A stretch of 11,119 nt of DNA from Candidatus Arcticimaribacter sp. (GTDB lineage: Bacteria; Bacteroidota; Bacteroidia; Flavobacteriales; Flavobacteriaceae): contig WTJB01000147.1 in assembly GCA_011526335.1 (NCBI GenBank), positions 1 to 11,119 of the forward strand. The letters run 5' to 3'. A program made the translations under genes and the position numbers. Below are positions 1-7,134 of the stretch, one piece after another; the stretch's first letter is position 1; the number at the start of each line of letters is the position of its first letter. The notes under the pieces are model-generated. The model was not told the origin of the DNA. It worked only from the letters and a program-made list of their open reading frames with translations, and did no database searches.

Positions 1-1
1 G

Positions 2-142
2 TTATTCTAAAGGCACATAAGGAATAACGCTAAAGTTACCATAATGTGCTTTAAAACTCTTGATGTATTCTTTCTTCTCTAATCTTTGATACGTAAAATA
101 TTTCTCGAGTGGGTTAAAGCAGATTATTCTACACCAATTCAT
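2..142 (-). CDS. possible small hypothetical protein (46 aa)
   Basis: An ATG at 140-142 opens a 46-codon frame ending in TAA at 2-4. The start lies inside the last codons of the racemase gene, giving a 14-base overlap. The predicted peptide is rich in Lys, Tyr and Phe, has no membrane segment or signal peptide, and matches no family I recognise. The second half (around KKEYIKSFKAHYG) reads like ordinary soluble protein. It could be a translationally coupled small gene, or the surviving tail of a larger gene whose 5' part is lost. The short length makes chance a real possibility. If it is not a gene, the 128 bases downstream of the racemase hold nothing else I can see. Confidence 0.25.
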   Translation of the reverse strand: MNWCRIICFNPLEKYFTYQRLEKKEYIKSFKAHYGNFSVIPYVPLE

Positions 143-821
143 TTACGATTGCGTTGACGTGAATCAAACACGTATCGATAACATTTATTTTTTCAAAATC
201 CTTTTGGTTTAATACAAGAGAAAGTTCTGTTCCTCCAAGAATAATTCCCTCAATATTACCTTCTTTTATCATCCTTGTGATTAGGCGAAGGATTGTATCT
301 TTTGAACTTGATTTGTTGACATTAAAGACAAGTTCATTCATATAGATATCGTGTATTACATTTTGTTCCTCCTCATTGGGTACGATGATCTCCACTCCTA
401 TTTGTTTTCCATTTTGGGCGTAAAATCCTTTTGACATGGTAAATTTAGTTCCTAATAAGCCACACTTTTTTAAGCCTAGCGATGCAATATGATTCATTGT
501 TTCATTGACAATAGAGACGATTTCAATATCGACAGATGCTTGTAACGCATCATAAAACACATGGGGTGTGTTGGAACATATATATACCTTATTTACTCCA
601 GCGGATTCTAAAATTGCAATCCGTTCCTTCATAAAATTTAGGAAACCTATCCTGTCATTTTCAGAAATATATTTTAACATCATTGTCATGTCGATACTCA
701 AAATATGTATTTCTGGATAATGGCCATTAGGGGTTAATTCACGGTACTTTTCAATGATAAGTTGATAGTATTTGATCGTAGACTCAGGTCCAATACCGCC
801 GATTAGTCCAATTTTATTCAT
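129..821 (-). CDS. aspartate/glutamate racemase family protein with altered second catalytic site
   Basis: This 230-residue cytoplasmic protein has the usual length of the Asp/Glu (YgeA/aspartate) racemase family, cofactor-independent enzymes that invert amino acids using two cysteines as base and acid. The N-terminal motif GLIGGIGPEST (residues 5-15) is typical and sits right after the ATG start. The first catalytic motif is present as ICSNTPH, with Cys82. The second motif, normally GCTE, reads GGTE (residues 196-199), so Gly197 replaces the second cysteine (codon GGA at 231-233). A two-cysteine racemase reaction is therefore doubtful. It may be a one-cysteine variant, a related isomerase or lyase, or an inactive relative. 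It follows the small membrane gene by 43 bases, with no recognisable promoter in the gap. Family assignment is firm; activity and substrate are unknown. Confidence 0.9.
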   Translation of the reverse strand: MNKIGLIGGIGPESTIKYYQLIIEKYRELTPNGHYPEIHILSIDMTMMLKYISENDRIGFLNFMKERIAILESAGVNKVYICSNTPHVFYDALQASVDIEIVSIVNETMNHIASLGLKKCGLLGTKFTMSKGFYAQNGKQIGVEIIVPNEEEQNVIHDIYMNELVFNVNKSSSKDTILRLITRMIKEGNIEGIILGGTELSLVLNQKDFEKINVIDTCLIHVNAIVNELV

Positions 822-846
822 CCTTGATAGATTTTATTACACCTTT

Positions 847-876
847 AAAAAAAACGTTGATCACTTATTTTTCAAC
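847..876 (-). terminator. weak hairpin plus T-run, possible terminator or attenuator
   Basis: On the minus strand, GTTGA (872-876) and TCAAC (856-860) form a perfect 5-bp inverted repeat with an 11-base loop, followed after one base by eight Ts (847-854). The stop codon of the small membrane gene lies in the loop. The stem is short and AT-rich, so termination would be weak. If real, it would lower expression of the downstream racemase gene. Confidence 0.25.
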
Positions 877-1260
877 TAATGTATGGATAACAATAAATAT
901 AATCCCACCGATAAGAGTCCATAGTATATCATTCCAATCAAAGACGCCTCTTCCAGGGGTGTAAATTGTGATAACCTCATTCCCAATTAACCCCACCATT
1001 GCAATGCCTATAGAGAAGCCTAAGGTGTTTTTTCTAATGAAAGTCTCCGGTGAAAACAGTTCTGGAATAATAACGTAAAAAAGTGCGGGAAGCCCAATGG
1101 CAGGAAGGAAGTTTGGAGCAATTCCCAAAAAGTAGATAATTCCTCTATGCTCACCGTTGTAATTAGGTCTGATAAAATCTTGAACCCAATTGAAGGATAA
1201 AAATGTAATTCCAAAAAGGAGGTAATACAGATACTTTTTTCTTGCGTCTATGCTATTCAA
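865..1260 (-). CDS. small four-helix integral membrane protein
   Basis: The 131-residue product has about four hydrophobic segments: roughly residues 10-26, 41-66, 79-97 and 110-128. Short charged loops separate them, and the N-terminus has a lysine-rich stretch (ARKK). I do not recognise the family. The segment around FDWNDILWTLIGG faintly recalls VanZ-like proteins, but this is not enough to assign it. The likely start is TTG at 1258-1260, since no ATG lies near the start of the frame and TAA of the preceding gene sits only four codons upstream in the same frame. It could therefore be an independent, coupled gene or the second half of a longer ORF split by a nonsense codon. Its position between an HTH/membrane gene and a racemase gene says little about function. 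Confidence 0.6.
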   Translation of the reverse strand: MNSIDARKKYLYYLLFGITFLSFNWVQDFIRPNYNGEHRGIIYFLGIAPNFLPAIGLPALFYVIIPELFSPETFIRKNTLGFSIGIAMVGLIGNEVITIYTPGRGVFDWNDILWTLIGGIIFIVIHTLVEK

Positions 1261-1272
1261 TGGCTGAGGAAT

Positions 1273-1635
1273 TTACTTTTTCTTGAAATATGGAATTGAA
1301 ACTCCGCCCAAAAGAGGAAAAAACCATGCGGCTAAAACCCACCAATGATGTTCCCAAGTTAACCATCCCATAAGAAACTCTAGCACAATAAGGATTGAAA
1401 TAGCGATTAAAAAAATATTTAGTCTGCGTTGTTTTTTTGTCATGTCTTTTCGTTTTTGTTCATTTAAATTACAATTCAGCACTTCTCCTATTTTGTTTAA
1501 AGCGTGTTTTGAAGGTTCTGCTTCGTGGTTTTCTATTCTTTGAATTGTTCTCTCTGTTAATCCTGCTGGCTTCCCCATTCCAGTTATGTGCATCATCCTC
1601 AAGATTGCACACACCTTCATTTTAGTAAACAACAT
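1273..1635 (-). CDS. XRE-type HTH and two-helix membrane protein with degenerate N-terminus
   Basis: This is a 120-residue predicted protein. Residues 25-57 (GLTERTIQRIEN onward, then EPSKHALNKIGEVLN) closely match the second half of the XRE/Cro HTH domain, including the recognition helix. Residues 1-24 are a poor match: a helix-1-like AILRMMH is followed by ITGMGKPAG, where the family normally has about ITQEELAEKAG, so helix 2 looks shortened by several residues. After the HTH come a basic linker (residues 58-71) and two hydrophobic segments (about 72-92 and 97-115), ending in KKK. A membrane-tethered regulator is the natural reading of the intact family. Here DNA binding may be lost, or only the part from Met65, a 56-residue two-helix protein, may be made. 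It shares frame and strand with the next membrane gene. It could be a pseudogene. Confidence 0.5.
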   Translation of the reverse strand: MLFTKMKVCAILRMMHITGMGKPAGLTERTIQRIENHEAEPSKHALNKIGEVLNCNLNEQKRKDMTKKQRRLNIFLIAISILIVLEFLMGWLTWEHHWWVLAAWFFPLLGGVSIPYFKKK

Positions 1636-1677
1636 ACCGAAGCGTTTAAAAGAAATATTCTACCAGAACAACATACC
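1628..1677. repeat. 11-bp direct repeat at the HTH gene start
   Basis: The 11-mer AACAACATACC (plus strand) occurs at 1628-1638 and again at 1667-1677, a 39-base period. The downstream copy overlaps the ATG of the HTH gene and the other lies in its leader. The bases between the copies are not otherwise duplicated. It may be a paired operator for the HTH protein itself, or chance. Confidence 0.3.
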
Positions 1678-1685
1678 CAAATGTG
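1678..1685 (-). promoter_or_regulatory. possible -7 element for the HTH/membrane/racemase group
   Basis: On the minus strand this reads CACATTTG, one base from the Bacteroidota -7 consensus TAnnTTTG, and lies about 42 bases upstream of the HTH ATG. No convincing -33 TTTG was found, so this is weak. It adjoins the upstream copy of the 11-bp repeat. The 96-base gap 1636-1731 holds no strong hairpin terminator for the upstream operon. Confidence 0.25.
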
Positions 1686-1731
1686 GGAAATATGGATTCC
1701 GGTTAAGGAAAAAGAATAGCGTTGTAGAGGT

Positions 1732-2232
1732 TTACTGGATCCTTTTATTGTCGGCAAAGGTCCATTCCCATAAAACATTCCCCTCACGATCGAAACCTGT
1801 TTCTTTTCCTTCCTTTTTTCCGTTTTTGAAATGGCGTATCAACCGAAGTTGCCCGTTGGCATAATAGTATTTCCACTGGCCTTCTGCACTGCCTTTTTCA
1901 TAATTTTCTTCCCAGCCTATATTTCCATTCTCATAATACCAAAGCTGTTTTCCTTGGTTTTTTCCTTCTTTTAAAAAGCGTTTAATTCGCAAAGCACCAC
2001 TTTCGAAATAGTGGAACCATGCCCCCTCCTGAAGTCCTTGTTTATATTCTCCTTCAGATTTTAGTTGCCCGCTAGGGTACCAGTGTCGTTCCCACCCTTC
2101 TTTGGTATTGTCCTGATAAGAAGTTTCTTTGGCTAACTGCCCGTTAGGATGGTGCTCTTGTTCCACAGAATATTGTGCGAATCCTGACGGAATCAGTAGA
2201 CATACAAACAAAAGGGAAAGCCAGTCTTTCAT
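1732..2232 (-). CDS. exported MORN-repeat protein (MORN_2 type)
   Basis: The 166-residue protein begins with a signal peptide (hydrophobic residues 4-15, likely cleavage after Ala19 in SGFA). No lipobox cysteine is in place, so it should be soluble in the periplasm or outside. The rest is a run of MORN_2-type repeats on an exact 24-residue period: the NG/SG/EG turn recurs at residues 30-31, 54-55, 78-79, 102-103, 126-127 and 150-151, and a glycine at 46, 70, 94, 118 and 142. Each unit carries aromatic clusters (WYPSG, YFESG, YYENG, YYANG). Such repeats occur widely in Bacteroidota as putative scaffold or toxin-immunity-like exported proteins, with few assigned functions. The ATG overlaps the stop of the membrane glycosyltransferase gene (TGATG), implying coupled translation and a role with that enzyme. 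It is the last gene of the seven-gene run. Confidence 0.85.
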   Translation of the reverse strand: MKDWLSLLFVCLLIPSGFAQYSVEQEHHPNGQLAKETSYQDNTKEGWERHWYPSGQLKSEGEYKQGLQEGAWFHYFESGALRIKRFLKEGKNQGKQLWYYENGNIGWEENYEKGSAEGQWKYYYANGQLRLIRHFKNGKKEGKETGFDREGNVLWEWTFADNKRIQ

Positions 2233-3650
2233 CAGTTTTGGGATATAGGCGGTGGTGGCGACGCTACATAAAGATACACTTCTTTTTTAGAAGAAAAAAC
2301 TTGCCCTTGTAACCTCTCTTTGAGCGGGCTTTCTATCTTTTTGTAGTCTTTTTTTGAAATCAGTAGGGGGATAGAATCGTAATGCCCAAGCAATTCCTCA
2401 GCCGTAATGACCTGTATTTTCCCCTGGCTATAAAACTGACTGGAATAACTTTTTTTCTTAAAGGCATAAAGATCTTTTCCAGCATACGCTTCTACCAAAG
2501 TCTTGTCAGAATTGGCCTGAAACACCCCATCGATTGTTCCAGAAAAATAAATCATTACAGCCAATAAAGGGAAGGCTAAGCCACCGTAGATCAGCGTGTT
2601 TTTATGTCGAGCTTCTTCCCAGAAATGTACAATGATCAAGGCTACAGGAACCATTACAGGCAGGGTATAGGGGTGAATTAAACTTTTAGAACTGGTAAAA
2701 AACAAGGGGGTCCACAACAGCCAAAAAAGTAAAAATTGCAACCAGGGATGGGAAAGCATTTCTCGGAATCTTGCACCTACTTTTTGCATAAAGAAAAAAG
2801 CATAGGGGAGGATGGCACCAATCAAAAATAACCAGATCATCCCCAAAGGTTGTTGTTTAGGGAAACCGTATTTATCTCCAGACCAGGAAGAGTCTAGATA
2901 CCGTCTAAAATGTTCTCCAATAATAAAGTAGTCAATAAACCCAGGAGACCTCATCTCGGCGAGCCCATACCACGGCAGGGCAATCGCCAGGGTCAAAAGG
3001 CTACCCAAAACCCACGGGAAAAGAAACAGTCTTGGACGTGCTTCTTTATTCATTAGGCACCACAAAAAGAGAGGCGGTACGGTAAGGATCCCTACAATTG
3101 GTCCTTTTGCCAAAAGCCCCAAGCCCATGCCGACAAAAAACAAATAGCGCCAATAGCTTTTGCTGTCTTTTTGCATGCCTTCCCAAAAAGAAAGCATGAC
3201 CATAGCCACACTAAAAGCCAAGAAGACATCGGTAGAAACCACCCCCACATGTAAAAAGAATTCCGGCAGGCAAAGCAGAATTAACCCGGGCAGAAAAATG
3301 GATTGGTTTTTTGTGGATGTATACCGTCCCAAAAAAAGGGCCATAGCAATACACACCAAAGCATAAGGAAGACGAACAAAAAACTCTGCTGCGCCAAAAA
3401 GCTGTATACTCAAAGCCGAGGCCCATGTTGACAGGGGAGGCTTTGCCCAAAAAGGAATTCCGTAATCTATTTGCAGCACTACCCATTCGCCAGTTTCGGC
3501 CATTAAACGAGCAATCTCAGCATAACGCGCTTCGGTTTTGTCCATTAGTGGAATCACCCCATTAAAAAATAACCGTATCAGGACCACCAAAAAGAAAAAA
3601 TATCCCGTTTGAGAAGCTTGACTAAGCGGAGGAAAAAGCTTTTTTATCAT
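2232..3650 (-). CDS. membrane glycosyltransferase, ArnT/PMT superfamily (GT39/GT83)
   Basis: This is a 472-residue polytopic inner-membrane protein of the ArnT/protein O-mannosyltransferase superfamily. Such enzymes move a sugar from a polyprenyl-phosphate carrier to lipid A, protein or another acceptor on the periplasmic face. After the first helix (about 16-35) comes the signature acidic loop DKTEARYAEIARLM (residues 37-50), with Asp37 and Glu40 in the position of the catalytic acidic residues. It is followed by WAKPPLSTW (68-76), matching the ArnT KPPLxYW motif. LLAKGP, in the middle of the protein, is also typical. About ten or more helices run to residue 369, then a roughly 100-residue soluble C-terminal tail, as in ArnT. 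Its start overlaps the GT2 stop by four bases (ATGA), so the GT2 enzyme probably makes its lipid-linked donor. Sugar and acceptor are unknown. Confidence 0.85.
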   Translation of the reverse strand: MIKKLFPPLSQASQTGYFFFLVVLIRLFFNGVIPLMDKTEARYAEIARLMAETGEWVVLQIDYGIPFWAKPPLSTWASALSIQLFGAAEFFVRLPYALVCIAMALFLGRYTSTKNQSIFLPGLILLCLPEFFLHVGVVSTDVFLAFSVAMVMLSFWEGMQKDSKSYWRYLFFVGMGLGLLAKGPIVGILTVPPLFLWCLMNKEARPRLFLFPWVLGSLLTLAIALPWYGLAEMRSPGFIDYFIIGEHFRRYLDSSWSGDKYGFPKQQPLGMIWLFLIGAILPYAFFFMQKVGARFREMLSHPWLQFLLFWLLWTPLFFTSSKSLIHPYTLPVMVPVALIIVHFWEEARHKNTLIYGGLAFPLLAVMIYFSGTIDGVFQANSDKTLVEAYAGKDLYAFKKKSYSSQFYSQGKIQVITAEELLGHYDSIPLLISKKDYKKIESPLKERLQGQVFSSKKEVYLYVASPPPPISQN

Positions 3651-4375
3651 TTACTGTAGCGTTTGTTTAATAAATACAAGTCCATCCAAAGACGAAACAT
3701 ATAGGTCATTTTAACGCGAGAATCATCTGTATCTATCCATTGTTTTAAGGGAACTTCTTTTGTTTTTTGCAGAAAGGTGTCTTTCCCATAATGATCCATT
3801 AGTCGATAAAAAATTTCTACATCAAAAAGCCATCGAGACGTAAAATCTGCCGTAAAAGCTGTGGAAATCAACTGGGCATCAAAAATTTTACAGCCACATT
3901 GGGTATCATAAACGGCAATGCCCAACATTTTGGAAATAACCGTAGCAATGACCCTCCCGATAAGAAACCGATACCATTTTCTTTTTATGGTGTTGTCGGC
4001 CTTTAAAATCCGAGAACCAAAAACAAAAGAAGTGGCTGGGTTTATGTTTTGCGCTAAGGAGAAACATTCTTCTAGCGAAGTAGATAAATCAGCATCTAAA
4101 TAAGCAAAGCATGAAGGCGAAAAGTGCGCTTGGGCATACAGCATTCCTTGCTGTACCGCACTGGCTTTTCCGACATTTTCTTTTAAATCCACTACTTCAA
4201 TTTGCTTAGGGTGAGATAAAGCAAGCGACTTGAGAACACCAAGCGTATTGTCGTTTGACCCATCATTGACAAAGATGAGTTGGGCTTCTTTTTCTTTTTC
4301 AACAAACGATTGAAAAGCGGCAATAGGAAGGCGATTGGCTTCGTTGAAGCACGGAATGATAATGGCAATAAACAT
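3647..4375 (-). CDS. GT2 glycosyltransferase, polyprenyl-phosphate sugar synthase type
   Basis: The 242-residue cytosolic GT-A fold enzyme resembles dolichyl-phosphate glucose/mannose synthases (DPM1/DPG synthase-like), which transfer a sugar from a nucleotide sugar to polyprenyl phosphate. The nucleotide-binding start IIIPCFNEANRL is at residues 5-16 and FVNDGSNDNT at 35-44. The KENVGKASAVQQG loop is at 65-77, and the metal-binding DxD is LDADLS at 93-98 (Asp94, Asp96). The downstream DTQCGCKIF motif is characteristic of this subgroup. It lacks the C-terminal membrane helices and GtrA-like domain found in some relatives, so it should be peripheral. It overlaps the ArnT-like gene by four bases and follows the symporter after 38 bases. 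A donor-maker and donor-user pair is the straightforward reading; the sugar cannot be told. Confidence 0.88.
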   Translation of the reverse strand: MFIAIIIPCFNEANRLPIAAFQSFVEKEKEAQLIFVNDGSNDNTLGVLKSLALSHPKQIEVVDLKENVGKASAVQQGMLYAQAHFSPSCFAYLDADLSTSLEECFSLAQNINPATSFVFGSRILKADNTIKRKWYRFLIGRVIATVISKMLGIAVYDTQCGCKIFDAQLISTAFTADFTSRWLFDVEIFYRLMDHYGKDTFLQKTKEVPLKQWIDTDDSRVKMTYMFRLWMDLYLLNKRYSK

Positions 4376-4413
4376 AGTAAAATACTGCCCCTAAGATACG
4401 GTTATCTCTTTGG

Positions 4414-5955
4414 CTAATGAAAAATAATATGCAGCAATACCAGCGAACCAAAGAGCACCCATCCCCATAGGCTTGTTTTTGTATTCGCCGATTGAAATAA
4501 GGAGCGGATATGAGTTACCCTTTTCCAATTTCCTGCTAAGGCTAAAGTCAATCCTAGAGCGATAACATAAAACGCACGAAGAAAATAATTCATCTCGGGA
4601 AACAGATTTTGAAGCACAATGTTTACGGGAAGGGTTGTAATAAACGCCCATAAGATGGGTTTAGATTTTGGTTGCAACAACAGCACTGCACTGCAAATAA
4701 GCACAACAATTCCACAATTGATATAATACCTTAGATTATTTAGGGTATGTGTAAAAGCGGCATTTGGGTTGTCAAATTTTAAATACAAAAGAACAAAGCC
4801 CATCAACAAGGCGGTTCCTAAACTAAATAAAATAGCGTAACGCCCTGCCTGAATTTTTTCTGCATCACTCGCTTTGGGTTGAATGTAATGCGCATAAATA
4901 TCGGTAGACCACAAGGTGGCTAGCGAGTTGAAGGTAGAATCGACCGTACTCATCAGCGATGCAAATAATCCGCAGAGAATAATGCCCTTTATCCCTACGG
5001 GCAAATAGGTTTTTACCAGATAAGGAAAAGCCAAGTCGGGTTCTGCAAGGCCATCTCCCAATAGGCCATATAACGCTATGCCCGGCACGACAATAATGAT
5101 CGCCATAAAATACTTTAAAACCCCTCCTACCATCAGTCCCGTTTGGGCATGGGCGACAGAGCGTGCTGCTAAGGCCCTTTGCATGACTGTTTGGTTGGCA
5201 CACCAGTAGTTTATATTTAGAAAAAACAAACCCAGCATATGCGTCCACGGGAGGGTAGGGTGTGTACTGGCCAGATGAAGGTGCATTTTTTCTGGGGTTT
5301 TTTCGTAAAGAGCACCCCATCCTCCCAATTCGCTTACCGCAATCCAACAGACCACAGTTCCGCCAATCAAAAGGACACTAAATTGGATAATGTCTGTTTT
5401 TACCACTGCACTAAGTCCACCGTGGTAGGTATATAGCGCAGAAAAACACCCCAAAATAGCAATCAGTATAGCGATGCGGTAAATTCTATTGGAATGTAAA
5501 AATTGAAGCTGATCTCCAAAGACCATATCCGCGGCATAGGCCCCCCAAAAAAGAGCTGCCCCCAGAGTAACGGTGGCAAATAAACCCATATTGGCTAAGG
5601 AGTAAAATAGGGCAATCCGGTCGCCAAGTTTTAATCGTATAAATTGGGTAATGGTGGTTATTTTTTCTTTTAAGAAAAGGGGCACAAATACAAAGGCACC
5701 GAGAAGGATTCCTTGTACAGCATTAATTTCAAGATTGGCTTGTGCCAAACCGTAGAGGTAGGCAGACCCCATCATACCCAAAAATTGATATCCTTGAATA
5801 TTGGTAGCTATAGTAGAAAGCGCGATGGAGTACCAGGGTAAATTTCGCGAACTTAAAAAATAATGTTCCGCACTGATCTCTTGTGTATTTTTCCCCCGTA
5901 AAGCGGTAAATAATATTAAGGCGAAGTAAAAAAGAACAATAATAAAATCAATCAT
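4414..5955 (-). CDS. sodium:solute symporter (SSS family, SGLT-like)
   Basis: The 513-residue inner-membrane protein, with about 13-14 helices, is full length for the solute:sodium symporter family, which imports sugars, sialic acid, myo-inositol and other small solutes with Na+. Family marks include FLSSRNLPWYSIALSTIATN (residues 33-52). The central WCANQTVMQRALAAR segment (251-265) resembles the SGLT-like WxxDQxxVQRxLAA motif. SLMSTVDSTFNSLATLWSTDIY (333-354) corresponds to the segment that carries Na+ ligands in vSGLT, where Ser337 and Thr338 appear to match the paired hydroxyl residues. These point to the SGLT-like branch rather than proline or pantothenate carriers, but the substrate is not readable. 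It follows the monooxygenase gene by nine bases, so it may import the substrate of that enzyme. Start at ATG 5953-5955. Confidence 0.9.
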   Translation of the reverse strand: MIDFIIVLFYFALILFTALRGKNTQEISAEHYFLSSRNLPWYSIALSTIATNIQGYQFLGMMGSAYLYGLAQANLEINAVQGILLGAFVFVPLFLKEKITTITQFIRLKLGDRIALFYSLANMGLFATVTLGAALFWGAYAADMVFGDQLQFLHSNRIYRIAILIAILGCFSALYTYHGGLSAVVKTDIIQFSVLLIGGTVVCWIAVSELGGWGALYEKTPEKMHLHLASTHPTLPWTHMLGLFFLNINYWCANQTVMQRALAARSVAHAQTGLMVGGVLKYFMAIIIVVPGIALYGLLGDGLAEPDLAFPYLVKTYLPVGIKGIILCGLFASLMSTVDSTFNSLATLWSTDIYAHYIQPKASDAEKIQAGRYAILFSLGTALLMGFVLLYLKFDNPNAAFTHTLNNLRYYINCGIVVLICSAVLLLQPKSKPILWAFITTLPVNIVLQNLFPEMNYFLRAFYVIALGLTLALAGNWKRVTHIRSLFQSANTKTSLWGWVLFGSLVLLHIIFH

Positions 5956-5964
5956 ACCAGGGCA

Positions 5965-7110
5965 TTATAAGCGTAGCGCATTACCTAAAGGCGTTGAGGG
6001 GGTTTGTGTAGGAACCCGTTGAAACACCTGGGGGAGCGAAACCGTTTTCATTCTTGGTAAAACATATTTTGCAAACAAATCTAATTCTTGTCTATGCGGA
6101 TATCCTGAGAGGATAAACGAACGAATTCCCATTTGCATATACCGTTGCAGTTTTTCATACACCTGGTCTGGGTTTCCAACCAAAGCGGCTCCACAGCCCG
6201 ATCTTGCTAGTCCGATGCCCGTCCATAAATGGGGTTCAGCATAAAATTCGCTATCTGCCGCTGCTCTAAGATGGCTTTGTCGTGCAACGCCAAGCGATTT
6301 TGCATCTTGGGCTCTTTCTCGAATCTCTGTGCCTAGGTCTAGGTCCAGTTTTGAAATCAATCCTTGGGCATACGCTCTGGCTTCCTCTTCGGTTTCCCGT
6401 ACAATAACATGCACCCGCAAACCAAATTGAACGGTTCTATTGTAGGCAGCTGCTTTTTGTCGCATATTGTCCATCAAGCTTTGCAATTGAGATTCGGTGT
6501 CGGGCCACATCAGATAGACATCGCAGTGCTGAGCGCAGAGGGCTACTCCGTCAGGAGAATACCCCCCAAAATAAAGAAGAGGCCCCCCATTTTGCTGATA
6601 CGGTTTTACCGGTGTAGTGGGCAGTTGCAGGGAATAAAATTCTCCTTTGAAATTGATTTCCTCTTGGGTCCAGGCTTGTTTTAAAATTTCAATCACTTCC
6701 CTAGAACGCTGATAGCGAAGCGAAGAGTCTTCTTTAAGTCCAGGCAAATCCGAAGAGATGATGTTCAAGGTCAACCGTCCTTTTAAAATATGATCCAAGG
6801 TAGCAATGGCTCGTGCTAACATAGGCGGATGTACTTCCCCACAACGAATGGCTGCTAGAAGATTGATTTGCTTAGTCAACGGCGCCATGGCTGCGGCAAA
6901 GCTGAGGGTATCTTGCCCTACCTGATAGGAAGAGGGACATAAGATGTTGCGATACCCTAATTGATCGGCGGCTTTTACAATGTCCGAGGTATTCTCCCAA
7001 GAGCTTTTGTACTGCGGATCGCGTTGTCCTAAAAAAGCATCGTCCCCATCACAAATAGGCGCAAACCATGAGACTTCTGCCCCGTCAATTTTAATATCCT
7101 TCTTCGTCAT
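5965..7110 (-). CDS. SsuD-like FMNH2-dependent monooxygenase (LLM class)
   Basis: The 381-residue bacterial luciferase-like TIM-barrel protein matches alkanesulfonate monooxygenase SsuD in length and motifs. SsuD uses FMNH2 from a partner reductase and O2 to release sulfite from sulfonates. Against E. coli SsuD recalled from memory, the known active-site residues align at a constant offset: Trp202, Arg232 and His234 ([11 protein letters not shown]), Arg303 ([13 protein letters not shown]) and Tyr337 (LSGYPH). Cys54 of SsuD falls at Gly65 here, although Cys58 is nearby. Sulfoquinovose monooxygenase SmoC belongs to the same family, so sulfonate oxidation in general is a fair guess while the substrate is open. 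No flavin reductase and no SsuABC transporter is in the window; a GntP permease gene 24 bases upstream and a sodium symporter gene 9 bases downstream flank it instead. Confidence 0.85.
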   Translation of the reverse strand: MTKKDIKIDGAEVSWFAPICDGDDAFLGQRDPQYKSSWENTSDIVKAADQLGYRNILCPSSYQVGQDTLSFAAAMAPLTKQINLLAAIRCGEVHPPMLARAIATLDHILKGRLTLNIISSDLPGLKEDSSLRYQRSREVIEILKQAWTQEEINFKGEFYSLQLPTTPVKPYQQNGGPLLYFGGYSPDGVALCAQHCDVYLMWPDTESQLQSLMDNMRQKAAAYNRTVQFGLRVHVIVRETEEEARAYAQGLISKLDLDLGTEIRERAQDAKSLGVARQSHLRAAADSEFYAEPHLWTGIGLARSGCGAALVGNPDQVYEKLQRYMQMGIRSFILSGYPHRQELDLFAKYVLPRMKTVSLPQVFQRVPTQTPSTPLGNALRL

Positions 7111-7134
7111 AAAATAGTGCCTAAAATTTCACCC

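Noticed and set aside
1678..1690. Small inverted repeat (CCCA...TGGG) between the MORN and HTH genes as a terminator
   Set aside because: Only a four-base stem with no following T-run on the minus strand.
1586..1864. Plus-strand 92-codon frame across the HTH start and the end of the MORN gene
   Set aside because: It overlaps two minus-strand genes, its product has no family character, and the MORN repeats on the other strand are unmistakable.
4391..4398. TATCTTAG on the minus strand upstream of the GT2 gene as an internal promoter
   Set aside because: One mismatch in the key TTTG part and no -33 partner was identified; kept only as a remote possibility.
4865..5347. 160-codon minus-strand frame inside the symporter gene
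   Set aside because: It is an out-of-frame shadow of the SSS symporter, which has full family motifs through this stretch.
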